Assembly: GCF_002858745.1 (NCBI RefSeq)
Contig: NZ_PJRO01000003.1
Span: 62,001 to 126,000, forward strand
Origin: Mesorhizobium loti
Lineage (GTDB): Bacteria > Pseudomonadota > Alphaproteobacteria > Rhizobiales > Rhizobiaceae
Reading direction: 5' to 3'
DNA: 64,000 nt
The number at the start of each line of letters is the position of its first letter. Position 1 is the first letter of the stretch. Both the position numbers and the translations under genes were made by a program. Below, one piece after another: positions 45,304 to 55,165 of the stretch. The notes below the pieces were generated by a model. That model had not been told where the DNA came from. It worked only from the letters and a program-made list of their open reading frames with translations, and made no database searches.

Positions 45304-45684
45304 TCAGGACGGGCTTTCGGTAGCTTTCCGTGTCGCGAGCGATGCCGCGAGATCTTCCATGCGCTGCGCCAGCGAGCCGAGCGCACCCGTCAGGGCCTGA
45401 TCGTTCTTGTCTGCCTTGGTGAGCGCCTCGTCGCGGGTCTTGCGCAAGGTCAGAACCTCGCTCTCCATGCCCTTGATGCGTTTCTGCACCTCGGACAACT
45501 CATCCATGACCATGATACCGGCCATTACCGTGAGCCGCTGATCGCCGATCTCGCCGAAGGAGTCCTTCAGATGCGCGACATAGCGGTCGAAGCGCTCGGC
45601 AAGGTCGATCAGGTGTTCTTCCTGCCCCTCGTCGCAGGCCATGCGGTATTGCTTGTTGTCGATGGTGACAGTGACCTGGGCCAT
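45304..45684 (-). CDS. zapA: cell division protein ZapA
   Basis: A 126-residue ZapA: N-terminal beta segment VTVTIDNKQYRMACDEGQEE followed by LIDLAERFDRYVAHLKDSFG and a long coiled coil. It bundles FtsZ filaments at the division site. 15 bases after the DUF4164 gene, the usual rhizobial order. Confidence 0.92.
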   Translation of the reverse strand: MAQVTVTIDNKQYRMACDEGQEEHLIDLAERFDRYVAHLKDSFGEIGDQRLTVMAGIMVMDELSEVQKRIKGMESEVLTLRKTRDEALTKADKNDQALTGALGSLAQRMEDLAASLATRKATESPS

Positions 45685-45699
45685 GCCGGACCTCCTGCG

Positions 45700-45972
45700 C
45701 TATCTATCCAGCACCGCGCGGATGGTTTCCATCGCGGTCACCAGCCGGCGCGACACTTCCTTGTTGGCGTCCTCGAGCCGTTCGGCCCGCGCTTCGGAAT
45801 TGTCGAGCTCCTGTGCCAGACGCGAACGGTCGGCATTCATGCGCTGGACCTCGGCCTCGGCTTCAGAATAGTCGCGCTCGCTCTCCAGCTTTGCGGCGAC
45901 GGCATCTTCAAGCCCCTCGATGGCTTTGCCCAGCCTCGATATCACTTCTCTAAGGGTCGTTTCCCCGGTCAT
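45700..45972 (-). CDS. DUF4164 coiled-coil protein (ZapB-like in context)
   Basis: A 90-residue protein that is one long coiled coil: VISRLGKAIEGLEDAVAAKL onward to VSRRLVTAMETIRAVLDR, without membrane segments. DUF4164 genes precede zapA in Rhizobiales, so a division role is likely. Divergent from tkt across 256 bases. Confidence 0.82.
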   Translation of the reverse strand: MTGETTLREVISRLGKAIEGLEDAVAAKLESERDYSEAEAEVQRMNADRSRLAQELDNSEARAERLEDANKEVSRRLVTAMETIRAVLDR

Positions 45973-46143
45973 GGCCTTCGTCCTCAGCCCGTGCCCATCA
46001 CCGAATCGCTCGCGTTCAGAACGCGTTATTCGCGAAACATTAGGCGGCGTGTGAAGGCCGCGTCAATAAAGCCGTCCCTGCTGTCCCCCGCTAACGCCGA
46101 ATTGATGAGGCCACAGCGACATTTTCCTTGACGAGAAGCCTAT

Positions 46144-46155
46144 TAAATCGATTTA
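46144..46155. promoter_or_regulatory. 12-bp perfect palindrome upstream of tkt
   Basis: TAAATCGATTTA, followed by GGTTTT. CpG-centred palindromes of this kind are bound by LacI-family repressors. The same core AATCGATT followed by CAAGGTTTT stands before fda at 53170-53187. It is 74 bases before the tkt start. Confidence 0.55.
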
Positions 46156-46228
46156 GGTTTTATTGACTCAAACGGCTGGCCTGCTATGTGTCCCGGCATC
46201 TTTTCCGAACCGAACGGCTGGAGGAACC

Positions 46229-48223
46229 ATGGTTTCGCGTGAACAACATGACCGGATGGCCAATGCGATCCGCTTTCTGTCCATGGATGCCGTCGAGAAG
46301 GCCAATTCCGGCCATCCCGGCCTGCCGATGGGCGCTGCCGACATAGCCACCGTCCTGTTCACACGCTTCCTGAAGTTCGACGCCAAGAACCCGCACTGGC
46401 CGGATCGCGACCGTTTCATCCTCTCCGCCGGCCACGGCTCGATGCTGCTCTACTCGCTGCTCTATCTGACCGGCTATGAGGACATGACCATCGAGGAGAT
46501 CAAGAATTTCCGCCAGCTGGGTGCCCGCACCGCCGGCCATCCTGAGTATGGCCATGCCAGCGGCATCGAGACCACCACCGGCCCGCTCGGCCAGGGCATT
46601 TCCAATTCGGTCGGCTTCGCGCTCGGCGAACGCATCCTGAATGCCGCCTTCGGCAACGACCTTGTCGACCACTACACCTATGTGCTGGCCGGCGACGGCT
46701 GCCTCATGGAAGGCATTTCCCAGGAAGCGATCTCGCTCGCCGGTCACCTGAAGCTGAACAAGCTCATCGTGTTCTGGGACAACAACAACATTTCCATCGA
46801 CGGCCCGGTCACGCTGGCTGACTCCACCGACCAGGTTGCCCGTTTCCAGGCCTCGGGCTGGAACGCCGTGCATGTCGACGGTCACGATCCGGAGGCGATC
46901 GCCTACGCCATCGAGGCCGCCCGCCATTCCGACAAGCCGACCCTGATCGCCGCCAAGACGACCATCGGCTTCGGCGCGCCGACCAAGGCAGGCACCAACA
47001 AGGTGCATGGCTCGCCGCTCGGCGCCGAAGAAATCGCCGGCGCGCGCAAATTCTTCAACTGGGAAGCGCCGGCCTTCGAAATTCCAGCGGACATCCTGAG
47101 CGCCTGGCGCGCAGCTGGCGAAGCCGGCGCCGGAAAGCGCACCGAATGGGAAGGCCGCCTGGCCAAGGCCGACGCCAAGCAGCGCGCCGAGTTCGAGCGC
47201 CGCAACTCCGGCAAGCTGCCGCAGGATTTCGACGCCGTCATCGCCGACTACAAGAAGAAGCTGGCCGTCGACAAGCCGAAGGTCGCCACCCGCAAGTCCT
47301 CGGAAATGGCGCTGGAAGTCATCAATGGCGCGGTGCCGGAGACCATCGGCGGCTCGGCCGACCTGACCGGTTCCAACAACACCAAGACCAGCCAGACCAA
47401 GGCAATCACCGCCACGGACTACGGCCAGCGTTATGTGCACTACGGTGTCCGCGAGCACGGCATGGCCGCAGCCATGAACGGCATGACGCTGCACGGCGGC
47501 ATCATCCCTTACGGCGGCACCTTCATGTGCTTCACCGACTACGCCCGCCCGGCCATGCGCCTTGCCTCGCTGATGGGCATCCGTTCGATCTTCGTGATGA
47601 CACATGACTCGATCGGACTCGGCGAAGACGGCCCGACCCACCAGCCGGTCGAGCATCTGGCAGCCCTGCGCGCCATTCCGAACCACCTCGTCTTCCGTCC
47701 GGCCGACGCCACTGAAGCCGCCGAATGCTGGCAGCTGGCGCTGGAATCGGAAAAGACGCCGTCGACCCTGGCGCTGACCCGCCAGAACCTGCCGGCGGTG
47801 CGTGCGGACTATGTCGCGGAGAACCTGTGCGGCAAGGGCGCCTATGAGCTGGCCGCCGCAGAAGGCGGCGAATCTGCCGTCACCATCTTCGCCACCGGCT
47901 CCGAAATCGAGATCGCGCTCGGCGCCCGCACCTTGCTTCAGGGTCACGGTCATCCGACCCGCGTCGTTTCGGTGCCGTGCTTCGAACTGTTCTTCCAGCA
48001 GGACGAAGCCTATCGCGCAAAGATCATCGGCAAGGCCAAGGTGAAGGTCGGCATCGAAGCCGGCATCCGCCAGGGCTGGGATCCGATCATCGGCACTGAC
48101 GGCATCTTCGTCGGCATGACCGGCTTCGGTGCTTCGGGCACGATCGAACAGCTCTACAAGCATTTCGGCATCACCGCCGAGGACGCGGCCAAGGCAGCGG
48201 AAGCACGTCTGCACGCCGAATAA
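46229..48223 (+). CDS. tkt: transketolase
   Basis: A 664-residue transketolase: [20 protein letters not shown], the thiamine diphosphate motif starting [20 protein letters not shown] and ending in NN, the catalytic-loop [17 protein letters not shown] stretch, and [21 protein letters not shown] [20 protein letters not shown]. Exchanges two-carbon units between pentose phosphate sugars. GGAGG before the ATG at 46229. First of the tkt-gap-(antiporter)-pgk-fda series of central carbon genes. Confidence 0.96.
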   Translation: MVSREQHDRMANAIRFLSMDAVEKANSGHPGLPMGAADIATVLFTRFLKFDAKNPHWPDRDRFILSAGHGSMLLYSLLYLTGYEDMTIEEIKNFRQLGARTAGHPEYGHASGIETTTGPLGQGISNSVGFALGERILNAAFGNDLVDHYTYVLAGDGCLMEGISQEAISLAGHLKLNKLIVFWDNNNISIDGPVTLADSTDQVARFQASGWNAVHVDGHDPEAIAYAIEAARHSDKPTLIAAKTTIGFGAPTKAGTNKVHGSPLGAEEIAGARKFFNWEAPAFEIPADILSAWRAAGEAGAGKRTEWEGRLAKADAKQRAEFERRNSGKLPQDFDAVIADYKKKLAVDKPKVATRKSSEMALEVINGAVPETIGGSADLTGSNNTKTSQTKAITATDYGQRYVHYGVREHGMAAAMNGMTLHGGIIPYGGTFMCFTDYARPAMRLASLMGIRSIFVMTHDSIGLGEDGPTHQPVEHLAALRAIPNHLVFRPADATEAAECWQLALESEKTPSTLALTRQNLPAVRADYVAENLCGKGAYELAAAEGGESAVTIFATGSEIEIALGARTLLQGHGHPTRVVSVPCFELFFQQDEAYRAKIIGKAKVKVGIEAGIRQGWDPIIGTDGIFVGMTGFGASGTIEQLYKHFGITAEDAAKAAEARLHAE

Positions 48224-48230
48224 TGTCTTC

Positions 48231-48256
48231 CCCGGCGGGATTCGCCGGGCCGTTTC
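48231..48256 (+). terminator. weak terminator-like hairpin after tkt
   Basis: CCCGGCG (48231-48237), GGATT, CGCCGGG (48243-48249) followed by CCGTTTC, so the stem is good but the T-run poor. Confidence 0.45.
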
Positions 48257-48332
48257 GTCGCACCAGACGACTGAAACGATTAGCCTACAGGCCGGGCGGC
48301 TGGATATTTTTGCCGCCCACCTTTATTGAGGC

Positions 48333-48356
48333 GGCGGACCTTTTCATCCGCCTTTT
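48333..48356 (+). terminator. hairpin with T-run in the gap leader
   Basis: GGCGGA, 8-base loop, TCCGCC, TTTT at 48353-48356, 22 bases before the gap start. Could be the tkt terminator or an attenuator for gap. Confidence 0.45.
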
Positions 48357-48377
48357 CACGCTCCCCGGGAGAAACAC

Positions 48378-49388
48378 ATGACCGTCAGAGTTGCCATCAA
48401 TGGGTTTGGCCGTATCGGCCGCAACATTTTGCGCGCCATCTACGAGTCCGGCCGCAAGGACATCATCGTCGTTGCCGTCAACGATCTCGGCCCGGTCGAG
48501 ACCAACGCCCACCTGCTGCGCTACGACAGCGTTCATGGCCGTTTTCCGCATGAGGTGAAGGTCGACGGCGACCAGATCATCATCGGCAATGAGAAGATCA
48601 AGGTCACCGCGGTCAAGGATCCTGCCCAGCTTCCCTGGAAGGAACTCAATGTCGACATCGCGCTCGAATGCACCGGCATCTTCACGTCGAAGGACAAGGC
48701 CTCGGCGCACCTGACTGCCGGCGCCAAGCGCGTCATCGTCTCGGCTCCCGCCGACGGCGCCGACCTCACCGTCGTCTACGGCGTCAACCACGACAAGATC
48801 ACCAAGGATCACGTCGTCATCTCCAACGCCTCCTGCACCACCAACTGCCTGGCGCCGGTGGCCAAGGTGCTCAACGATGCCTTCGGCATCGAAAAGGGCT
48901 TCATGACGACGATCCACGCCTACACCGGCGACCAGCCGACGCTGGACACCATGCACAAGGATCTGTACCGCGCCCGTGCCGCGGCGATGTCGATGATCCC
49001 GACTTCGACCGGTGCCGCCAAGGCTGTCGGCTTGGTGCTGCCGGAGCTCAAGGGCAAGCTGGACGGCGTTTCGATCCGCGTGCCGACCCCGAACGTCTCC
49101 GTCATCGACTTCAAGTTCGTCGCCAAGAAGCCGGTCACCGTTGAAGAGGTCAATGCTGCGCTGGTTGCCGCCGCCGACGGTTCGCTCAAGGGCATTCTCG
49201 CCTACACCAAGGATCCGCTCGTCTCGGTCGACCTCAACCACGACCCGCACTCCTCGACCTTCGCGCTCGACCAGACCAAGGTTATCGACGGCAATCTGGT
49301 GCGTGTCATGTCCTGGTACGACAACGAGTGGGGCTTCTCCAACCGCATGGCCGACACCGCCGTCGCGATGAGCAAGACGATCGGCTGA
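48378..49388 (+). CDS. gap: glyceraldehyde-3-phosphate dehydrogenase, type I
   Basis: A 336-residue enzyme: NAD-binding [14 protein letters not shown], catalytic Cys in [20 protein letters not shown], phosphate-binding [14 protein letters not shown], and the C-terminal [18 protein letters not shown] before the ATG. Catalyses the oxidising step of lower glycolysis (or its reverse). 154 bases after tkt; a weak relative of the tkt/fda palindrome (CTGAAACGATTAG, 48271-48283) lies in between. Confidence 0.97.
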   Translation: MTVRVAINGFGRIGRNILRAIYESGRKDIIVVAVNDLGPVETNAHLLRYDSVHGRFPHEVKVDGDQIIIGNEKIKVTAVKDPAQLPWKELNVDIALECTGIFTSKDKASAHLTAGAKRVIVSAPADGADLTVVYGVNHDKITKDHVVISNASCTTNCLAPVAKVLNDAFGIEKGFMTTIHAYTGDQPTLDTMHKDLYRARAAAMSMIPTSTGAAKAVGLVLPELKGKLDGVSIRVPTPNVSVIDFKFVAKKPVTVEEVNAALVAAADGSLKGILAYTKDPLVSVDLNHDPHSSTFALDQTKVIDGNLVRVMSWYDNEWGFSNRMADTAVAMSKTIG

Positions 49389-49413
49389 TCGCAGCCTCCC
49401 TGTTCTTCTTTCC

Positions 49414-49443
49414 AAACGCCCGGCAGTGCCGGGCGTTTTTTGT
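49414..49443 (+). terminator. gap intrinsic terminator
   Basis: Perfect stem ACGCCCGGC/GCCGGGCGT, AGT loop, then six T, 26 bases after the gap stop. Confidence 0.92.
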
Positions 49444-49593
49444 TGAAGCGCCACGCATCCTTCGGACCCACAAAGATCTTTTTTTGCGCCGGCGCCAAAA
49501 AAAGCATGAAAGTCAGCGTGCTAGGTCAAAAAATCATGGTCACGCCTTGCACCGGCCATGTCTTCGCCCCACTCTCCCGTAAAGCGGAAATCA

Positions 49594-49695
49594 GGAGCAA
49601 TTCCAGGAAAAGTGTGAAACGGTTTCCTGTCCGGAATTGCGTAGAAACAAAGAGGTAGAGCGTTTCCGCGTTTCCGTGAAAACGGAAACGCTCCA
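49594..49695 (+). repeat. RIME-like bipartite palindromic repeat, copy 4
   Basis: GAGCAATTCC ... GGAATTGC, then ACAAAGAG, then GAGCGTTTCCGCGTTTCC ... GGAAACGCTC. It ends 22 bases before the antiporter start and so lies in its leader. Confidence 0.9.
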
Positions 49696-49716
49696 GGAGC
49701 GAGGGGACAAGACAGG

Positions 49717-51615
49717 ATGGAGCATGCGATCTACCTCGCAACGCTGATCGGCACCGGGCTGGTGGTGGCCGCCGCGTTTTCGAGCCTGATCGCCTTTCGT
49801 TTTGGCGCCCCGCTGCTTCTGCTCTTCCTTGGCATCGGCCTGGCGACTGGCGTCGACGGCTTGGGCATTGCTTTCGATAACGCCAATGTCGCCTATTTCA
49901 TCGGTTCGCTTGCGCTCGCCGTCATCCTGTTCGATTCCGGCTTCGGCACGCCGCTCAAGGTACTACGCCAGGCTGCCGGCCCCGCGCTGTCCCTGGCCAC
50001 CATTGGTGTCGTGCTGACCACAGGGGTCTTCGGCGTCGCGGCTTTCTATCTGCTCAACCTGAACTGGCTGGAATCGTTCCTGCTCGGCGCCTCCGTCGCC
50101 TCGACCGATGCGGCCGCGGTCTTCTTCCTGCTCCGCGCCGGTGAAATCAATCTGCGCGAGCGCGTGCGTTCCACGCTCGAAGTGGAATCCGGCACCAACG
50201 ATCCGATTGCCATCTTCCTCGCCATCACGCTCGTCGAAGTCATTGCCGCCGGCGCCAATCCGGAAGCGCAGGTGCTGATCGCCGACCTCATCCTCGGTTT
50301 TGTTTTGAACATGGGGCTCGGCGCTGCCATCGGCATTGTCGGGGGCATGGCCATCGTACGTTTGGTCGACAGGCTGAACCTCGACCACGGCCTGTTGCCG
50401 ATCTTCGTGCTCACCTTGTCATTGATGGTCTTCGCGGCCGCCGGTGCGATCGGCGGTTCCGGATTCCTCGCCGTCTACCTCGCCGGCCTCGTCGCCGGCA
50501 ACTCGGACATCCGCGCCGTCACCATCCTGAAGCGTTTCCAGGACGGCATGTCCTGGCTGGCGCAGATCATCATGTTCCTCATATTGGGCTTGTTCGCGAC
50601 ACCGTCGCAGTTCCCGACGATCCTGCTGCCAGCCATTCTGCTCGGTCTGTTCCTGATTTTCATCGCACGCCCACTGGCGGTGTGGCTCTGCCTCTTGCCT
50701 TTCCGGTTGCCCCGCCCCGAGGTTGCCTTCGTTTCCTGGGTCGGCCTGCGCGGCGCCGTCTCCATCCTGCTCGCCATTACTCCACTGCTCGGTGGATTGG
50801 AGCATGGCCGCCTGATCTTCAACGTGGCTTTCATCATCGTGCTGGTCTCGCTGGTGGTACAGGGCTGGACGGTCGGGCCCCTTGCCCGCCGCCTCGGCCT
50901 CATCGTACCGGCACGCATCGGCCCGCTCGACAAGGTCGAGCTCGAACTGCCCGGCTCCGCCCATCACGAACTGCTTGCCTATCGTGTCGTTGCTGGAAGC
51001 CCGGTGGCGCGCGGCGAGCGCATCCCGCGCTGGGCGCGGCCTTCGCTGGTGGTGCGCGATGGCCGCTCCATGCGTTTCCAGGACATGGGTCGCCTGCAGG
51101 CCGGCGACAACGTCTACATCTTCGTGCCGGACCGCTATCCGCGCCTGATCGACAAACTGTTCGCCAGCCGCGCGGTGGTTGACCCCGAGGACGCGGATTT
51201 CTTCGGCGCTTTCGCCGTTGATCCCGCTCGTCCTGCCGATGAACTCGAGGCAGCCTACAGTCCTGGCCTGACGGAGGAAGAACGCAAGCTGACCATCGGC
51301 GCACTGGTGACGGAGCGGCTGGATGGCCACGCCGAATATGCCGACCGTGTCTCGCTGGGCACGATCGAGTTGATCGTGCGCGATGTCGATGACAAGGGCC
51401 GCATCACCAGCCTCGGCCTTTCCTTCGAACCGACAGCACCGGTGGCGCGTGTGCCGGTCTTCCTCAGTGCCGGCGAACTTTTCGACCGCATTGCCGGCTT
51501 TATCCGCACGCGCCGCAAACCGGCGGAATCGCCGACCCCAACCGCGGCTAAAGCTCCTGAAAACACCTCTGACGAGGCCGCGCACAAGAACGAGGTTGCC
51601 AAGCAACCGGCATGA
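49717..51615 (+). CDS. K+/H+ antiporter, CvrA/NhaP2 type
   Basis: A 632-residue protein: a CPA1 antiporter domain of about 12 spans (1-400) with LILFDSGF-type AVILFDSGFGTPL, LGASVASTDAAAVFFLLRAG and LEVESGTNDPIAIFLAITLV holding the conserved Asp pair, a TrkA-C/RCK-like domain (about 405-490; PGSAHHELLAYRVVAGSPVA), and a CorC/HlyC-like C-terminus with an Ala/Pro/Lys-rich tail. Exports K+ for protons during osmotic or alkaline shifts. Sits between gap and pgk without a metabolic link. Confidence 0.9.
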   Translation: MEHAIYLATLIGTGLVVAAAFSSLIAFRFGAPLLLLFLGIGLATGVDGLGIAFDNANVAYFIGSLALAVILFDSGFGTPLKVLRQAAGPALSLATIGVVLTTGVFGVAAFYLLNLNWLESFLLGASVASTDAAAVFFLLRAGEINLRERVRSTLEVESGTNDPIAIFLAITLVEVIAAGANPEAQVLIADLILGFVLNMGLGAAIGIVGGMAIVRLVDRLNLDHGLLPIFVLTLSLMVFAAAGAIGGSGFLAVYLAGLVAGNSDIRAVTILKRFQDGMSWLAQIIMFLILGLFATPSQFPTILLPAILLGLFLIFIARPLAVWLCLLPFRLPRPEVAFVSWVGLRGAVSILLAITPLLGGLEHGRLIFNVAFIIVLVSLVVQGWTVGPLARRLGLIVPARIGPLDKVELELPGSAHHELLAYRVVAGSPVARGERIPRWARPSLVVRDGRSMRFQDMGRLQAGDNVYIFVPDRYPRLIDKLFASRAVVDPEDADFFGAFAVDPARPADELEAAYSPGLTEEERKLTIGALVTERLDGHAEYADRVSLGTIELIVRDVDDKGRITSLGLSFEPTAPVARVPVFLSAGELFDRIAGFIRTRRKPAESPTPTAAKAPENTSDEAAHKNEVAKQPA

Positions 51616-51626
51616 CGTCAGCCTGT

Positions 51627-51644
51627 GGCGAGATATTTCTCGCC
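51627..51644 (+). other. hairpin after the antiporter gene
   Basis: GGCGAGA, TATT, TCTCGCC; 11 bases after the stop. No T-run, so termination is uncertain. Confidence 0.45.
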
Positions 51645-51703
51645 GCATGCGTCTCAAGTCTTGCATCCCCCGTTTTGGCCGGTAAGGTCCGGCATCTTTT
51701 CGC

Positions 51704-51806
51704 TAGAGCGTTTCCGTTTTTCACGGAAACGCGGAGACGCTCTCACTTTTGTTTTTACACAATTCCGGACGGAAAACCGCTACACACCTTTCCTGGAATT
51801 GCTCTA
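51704..51806 (-). repeat. RIME-like bipartite palindromic repeat, copy 5
   Basis: Inverted orientation: GAGCGTTTCCG ... CGGAAACGC first, CTTTTGT linker, then GCAATTCC/GGAATTGC last. Ends 11 bases before the pgk ATG, so it forms the pgk leader and its ribosome site follows at once. Confidence 0.9.
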
Positions 51807-51817
51807 AAGGGACTCGC

Positions 51818-53014
51818 ATGGCTGGCTTCAAGACACTGGACGATCTCAGCAACGTGAGCGGCAAACGCGTATTGGTACGCGTTGATCTCAATGTGCCGAT
51901 CGCCGACGGCAAGGTCAGCGACCTGACCCGCATCGAACGTGTCGTGCCGACGATCAAGGAACTGTCGGACAGGGGTGCAAAGGTCATCTTGCTCGCCCAT
52001 TTCGGCCGCCCGAAGGATGGTCCCTCGCCGGACCTCTCGTTGCGCCCGATCGCTGCAGCCACCGCAGAGGTGCTCGGCCGCCCGGTTGCCTTCGCAGCCG
52101 ACTGCATTGGCGAGAAGGCCGAACAGGCCGTTGCCGCACTGAAGAATGGCGACGTGCTGCTGCTGGAAAACACCCGCTTTTACAAGGGCGAGGAAAAGAA
52201 CGATCCAGCACTGACCGAACAGTTCGCCGCACTCGGTGACATCTACATCAACGACGCCTTCTCCGCCGCGCATCGCGCCCATTGTTCGACCGAAGGGCTT
52301 GCCCGCGCGTTGCCGGCTTATGCGGGCCGCACCATGCAGGCAGAATTGGAAGCCCTGGAAAAAGGTCTCGGCGCGCCGGTCAAGCCGGTGATCGCCATCG
52401 TCGGCGGCGCCAAGGTCTCATCCAAGATCGACCTGCTCATGAACCTGGTGAAGAAAGTCGACGCCCTGGTCATCGGCGGCGGCATGGCCAACACCTTCCT
52501 CGCCGCTCGCGGCACCGATGTCGGCAAGTCGTTGTGCGAGCACGACCTCGCCAACACCGCCAAGCAGATCATGATCGAAGCGGCGACCGCGGGCTGCGCC
52601 ATCATCCTGCCGGTGGATGGCGTTGTTGCCCGCGAATTCAAGGCTGGTGCCGCCAACGAGACGGTCGCCATCGACAACGTGCCGGCCGACGCCATGATCC
52701 TGGACGTCGGCGCAAAAACGGTCGAGGCGGTCAATCAGTGGATCGACCGCGCCGCCACGCTGGTGTGGAATGGGCCGCTCGGTGCTTTCGAGATCGAGCC
52801 GTTCGACAAGGCCACGGTTTCCGCGGCCAGGCACGCGGCTGCACGCACCAAGGCCGGCAAGCTTATCTCAGTAGCTGGCGGCGGCGACACGGTGGCAGCG
52901 CTCAATCACGCCGGCGTCGGTGACGACTTCACCTATGTTTCCACCGCAGGCGGCGCCTTCCTGGAATGGATGGAAGGCAAGCCACTGCCGGGTGTCGAGG
53001 TTCTCAAAGCCTAG
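51818..53014 (+). CDS. pgk: phosphoglycerate kinase
   Basis: A 398-residue enzyme: [49 protein letters not shown], the hinge [12 protein letters not shown] and nucleotide-binding [17 protein letters not shown] with the closing [12 protein letters not shown]. Substrate-level phosphorylation step of glycolysis. Its TAG stop is the first triplet of the repeat downstream, and a reversed copy precedes it, so the gene is bracketed by two copies. Confidence 0.97.
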   Translation: MAGFKTLDDLSNVSGKRVLVRVDLNVPIADGKVSDLTRIERVVPTIKELSDRGAKVILLAHFGRPKDGPSPDLSLRPIAAATAEVLGRPVAFAADCIGEKAEQAVAALKNGDVLLLENTRFYKGEEKNDPALTEQFAALGDIYINDAFSAAHRAHCSTEGLARALPAYAGRTMQAELEALEKGLGAPVKPVIAIVGGAKVSSKIDLLMNLVKKVDALVIGGGMANTFLAARGTDVGKSLCEHDLANTAKQIMIEAATAGCAIILPVDGVVAREFKAGAANETVAIDNVPADAMILDVGAKTVEAVNQWIDRAATLVWNGPLGAFEIEPFDKATVSAARHAAARTKAGKLISVAGGGDTVAALNHAGVGDDFTYVSTAGGAFLEWMEGKPLPGVEVLKA

Positions 53015-53112
53015 AGCAATTCCAGCAAAGTGCGCAGCGGGTTTGCGTACGGAATTGCGTAAAACAAAGAGAGAGAGCGTTTTTGCGTTTCCGCTAAATG
53101 CGGAAACGCTCC
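53012..53112 (+). repeat. RIME-like bipartite palindromic repeat, copy 6
   Basis: Starts with the pgk stop: TAGAGCAATTCCAGC ... GGAATTGC, ACAAAGAG, GAGCGTTTTTGCGTTTCCG ... CGGAAACGCTC. Near-complete copy. Confidence 0.9.
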
Positions 53113-53169
53113 AGGAATGGCGTTCATCTCCCCTTGGCAGGTGAAACACTTCCACATCGCAAGTGATAT

Positions 53170-53187
53170 CTTTCAATCGATTCAAGG
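53170..53187. promoter_or_regulatory. LacI-type palindrome upstream of fda
   Basis: CTTTCAATCGATTCAAGG, centre AATCGATT, with 7 of 9 pairs matching, followed by TTTT. Shares the core and the right flank (GGTTTT) with the site before tkt. It is 69 bases before the fda start. Confidence 0.55.
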
Positions 53188-53255
53188 TTTTTGCTGGCAT
53201 TCCATCGCAAAAACTCTTCTGATAATTGCCCGGGCAGACAATCAGGAGGCGATAG

Positions 53256-54170
53256 ATGAGTGGTGAGATGAACAAGGACATGGCTGCGCAGGCCGCACAC
53301 AAGGACGGCTTCATTGCAGCGCTCGATCAGTCGGGCGGCTCCACGCCGAAAGCGCTCAAGCTTTACGGCGTCGACGAAAGCGCTTGGTCGAACGACGCCG
53401 AAATGTTTGACCTCGTTCATCAGATGCGTGCACGCATCATCAAGTCGCCTGCTTTCACTGGTGACAAGGTCATGGGTGCGATCCTGTTCGAGCAGACCAT
53501 GGACCGCGACATCGATGGCACGCCGACCGCGCAATATCTCTGGGAAAAGCGGCATGTCGTGCCTTTCCTGAAGATCGACCAGGGTCTGGCCGAGGCTCAG
53601 GACGGCGTTAAGTTGATGAAGCCGATGCCGACCCTCGACGCGCTGCTCAAGCGTGCAGTCGCCAAGGGAATATTCGGCACCAAGGAACGCTCGGTGATCG
53701 ATGCGGCGAACCCGAAGGGCATCGCCGCGGTCGTCGACCAGCAGTTCGAAATCGGCAGGCAGGTCCTGGCGCATGGCCTCGTCCCGATCATCGAGCCGGA
53801 GGTCACGATTTCGATCCCCGACAAGGCGGAAGCCGAGGACATTCTGCTCGCGGAAATCCGCAAGCATCTCGACGGCGTGCCAGCAGGCAAGCAGGTCATG
53901 CTGAAGCTGACGCTGCCGACCAAGGCGAACCTCTACAAGCCGCTGGTCGAGGATCCCCGCGTCATGCGCGTGGTCGCCTTGTCCGGCGGCTATTCTCGCG
54001 ACGATGCGAACGCGAAGCTGAAGCAGAATGACGGCATCATCGCCAGCTTCTCTCGTGCCTTGACCGAGGGGCTGTCGGCTGGTCAGAGCGACGGCGAGTT
54101 CAATGCTGCGCTGGGGTCGGCGATTGACAGCATCTTCGAAGCATCCCGCGCCAAGAAGGCAGCGGCCTGA
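53256..54170 (+). CDS. class I fructose-bisphosphate aldolase
   Basis: A 304-residue class I aldolase of the bacterial short type: [17 protein letters not shown] near the start, [39 protein letters not shown], and [18 protein letters not shown], whose Lys is the likely Schiff-base residue, then [16 protein letters not shown]. Cleaves fructose 1,6-bisphosphate. AGGAGG before the ATG. Own leader with the LacI-type palindrome and its own terminator. Confidence 0.94.
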   Translation: MSGEMNKDMAAQAAHKDGFIAALDQSGGSTPKALKLYGVDESAWSNDAEMFDLVHQMRARIIKSPAFTGDKVMGAILFEQTMDRDIDGTPTAQYLWEKRHVVPFLKIDQGLAEAQDGVKLMKPMPTLDALLKRAVAKGIFGTKERSVIDAANPKGIAAVVDQQFEIGRQVLAHGLVPIIEPEVTISIPDKAEAEDILLAEIRKHLDGVPAGKQVMLKLTLPTKANLYKPLVEDPRVMRVVALSGGYSRDDANAKLKQNDGIIASFSRALTEGLSAGQSDGEFNAALGSAIDSIFEASRAKKAAA

Positions 54171-54192
54171 CATAAACGCAGATTGTTTCTCG

Positions 54193-54220
54193 AAACCCGG
54201 GCGCCACGCCCGGGTTTTTT
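54193..54220 (+). terminator. aldolase intrinsic terminator
   Basis: Perfect stem AAACCCGGGCG/CGCCCGGGTTT, CCA loop, ending in six T, 23 bases after the aldolase stop. Confidence 0.92.
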
Positions 54221-54320
54221 GTTTTGGGTGGTGCAACTCACCAGCAGAAAATATTTCGTCGCAAATGTCGAAACGGACAGTCTCCACACGTCCTTAGGCG
54301 ATGGGGAAAGGAGTAGATCC

Positions 54321-55061
54321 ATGTCCAAGCGCAAGATCGTCCCGCAGGACGAGTGGTTTCGTGCCCACAAGGAACATCTGAAACGCGAGAAGGAATTGAC
54401 GCGCTTGCGCGACAAGATCGCCGCGGAACGGCGCGAACTGCCCTGGCTGAAGATACGCAAGGACTACGTCTTCGAGACCGAGGCCGGGCCGAGATATCTC
54501 GCCGACCTGTTCGGCAACAACAGCCAGCTCATCGTCTATCATTTCATGCTGGGACCAAGCAGCAACCGCTATTGCGAAGGTTGTTCGTTCCTTTGCGACC
54601 ACATCGACGGCGCCAACCAGCACCTGCGCCACCACGACGTCTCCGTGGTGGTCGTGGCGCGGGCGACACTTGCCGAATTGCAGCCCTTCAAGCAGCGCAT
54701 GGGCTGGAAGTTCGACATGGTCTCGTCCTATGCCAGCGACTTCAACTTCGACATGCAGGTGTCCTACACCGACAAGCAGATCGCGGCAGGCGAGACCATC
54801 TACAATTTCGAGACACGCCCAATCACCATCCGCGACCTGCCCGGCATCAGCGTTTTCTTCAAGGACGATGCCGGCAACATCTTCCTGACCTTCATATCGC
54901 GGGCGCGCGGCGGCGAGCCGCTGATCACGACATACGACTATCTCGACATGACGCCGAAGGGCCGCAATGAAAACGGTCCCTACTACGGCATGATCGATTG
55001 GGTGCGCCTGCACGACGAGTATGAAGACGCGGAGGTCGTCGAAGACAACAGTTGCCACTAG
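54321..55061 (+). CDS. DUF899 family thioredoxin-like protein
   Basis: A 246-residue protein: WFRAHKEHLKREKELTRLRD, then FGNNSQLIVYHFMLGP and the conserved CEGCSFLCDHIDGANQHL with three Cys, and SVFFKDDAGNIFLTF. DUF899 proteins have a thioredoxin-like fold and are often predicted dithiol-disulfide isomerases. AAAGGAG 12 bases before the ATG at 54321. Alone, with its own leader. Confidence 0.85.
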   Translation: MSKRKIVPQDEWFRAHKEHLKREKELTRLRDKIAAERRELPWLKIRKDYVFETEAGPRYLADLFGNNSQLIVYHFMLGPSSNRYCEGCSFLCDHIDGANQHLRHHDVSVVVVARATLAELQPFKQRMGWKFDMVSSYASDFNFDMQVSYTDKQIAAGETIYNFETRPITIRDLPGISVFFKDDAGNIFLTFISRARGGEPLITTYDYLDMTPKGRNENGPYYGMIDWVRLHDEYEDAEVVEDNSCH

Positions 55062-55165
55062 CGGCCGATGCGCTGACGTAGCGGCAACAGGCGAAGCGCA
55101 GGCTCCCTATTCATCTGTCGCCGGTCCTGCGCTAAGGCTTGGCTCGTCATCATATCGAGCCAGCC

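Noticed and set aside
46184..48214. 676-codon open frame antisense to tkt
   Set aside because: The plus-strand frame is a textbook transketolase; the antisense frame is open because of high GC and gives low-complexity His/Arg/Gly-rich protein without any family.
50419..51666. 415-codon open frame antisense to the antiporter
   Set aside because: Composition is typical of an antisense shadow and the plus-strand antiporter is complete.
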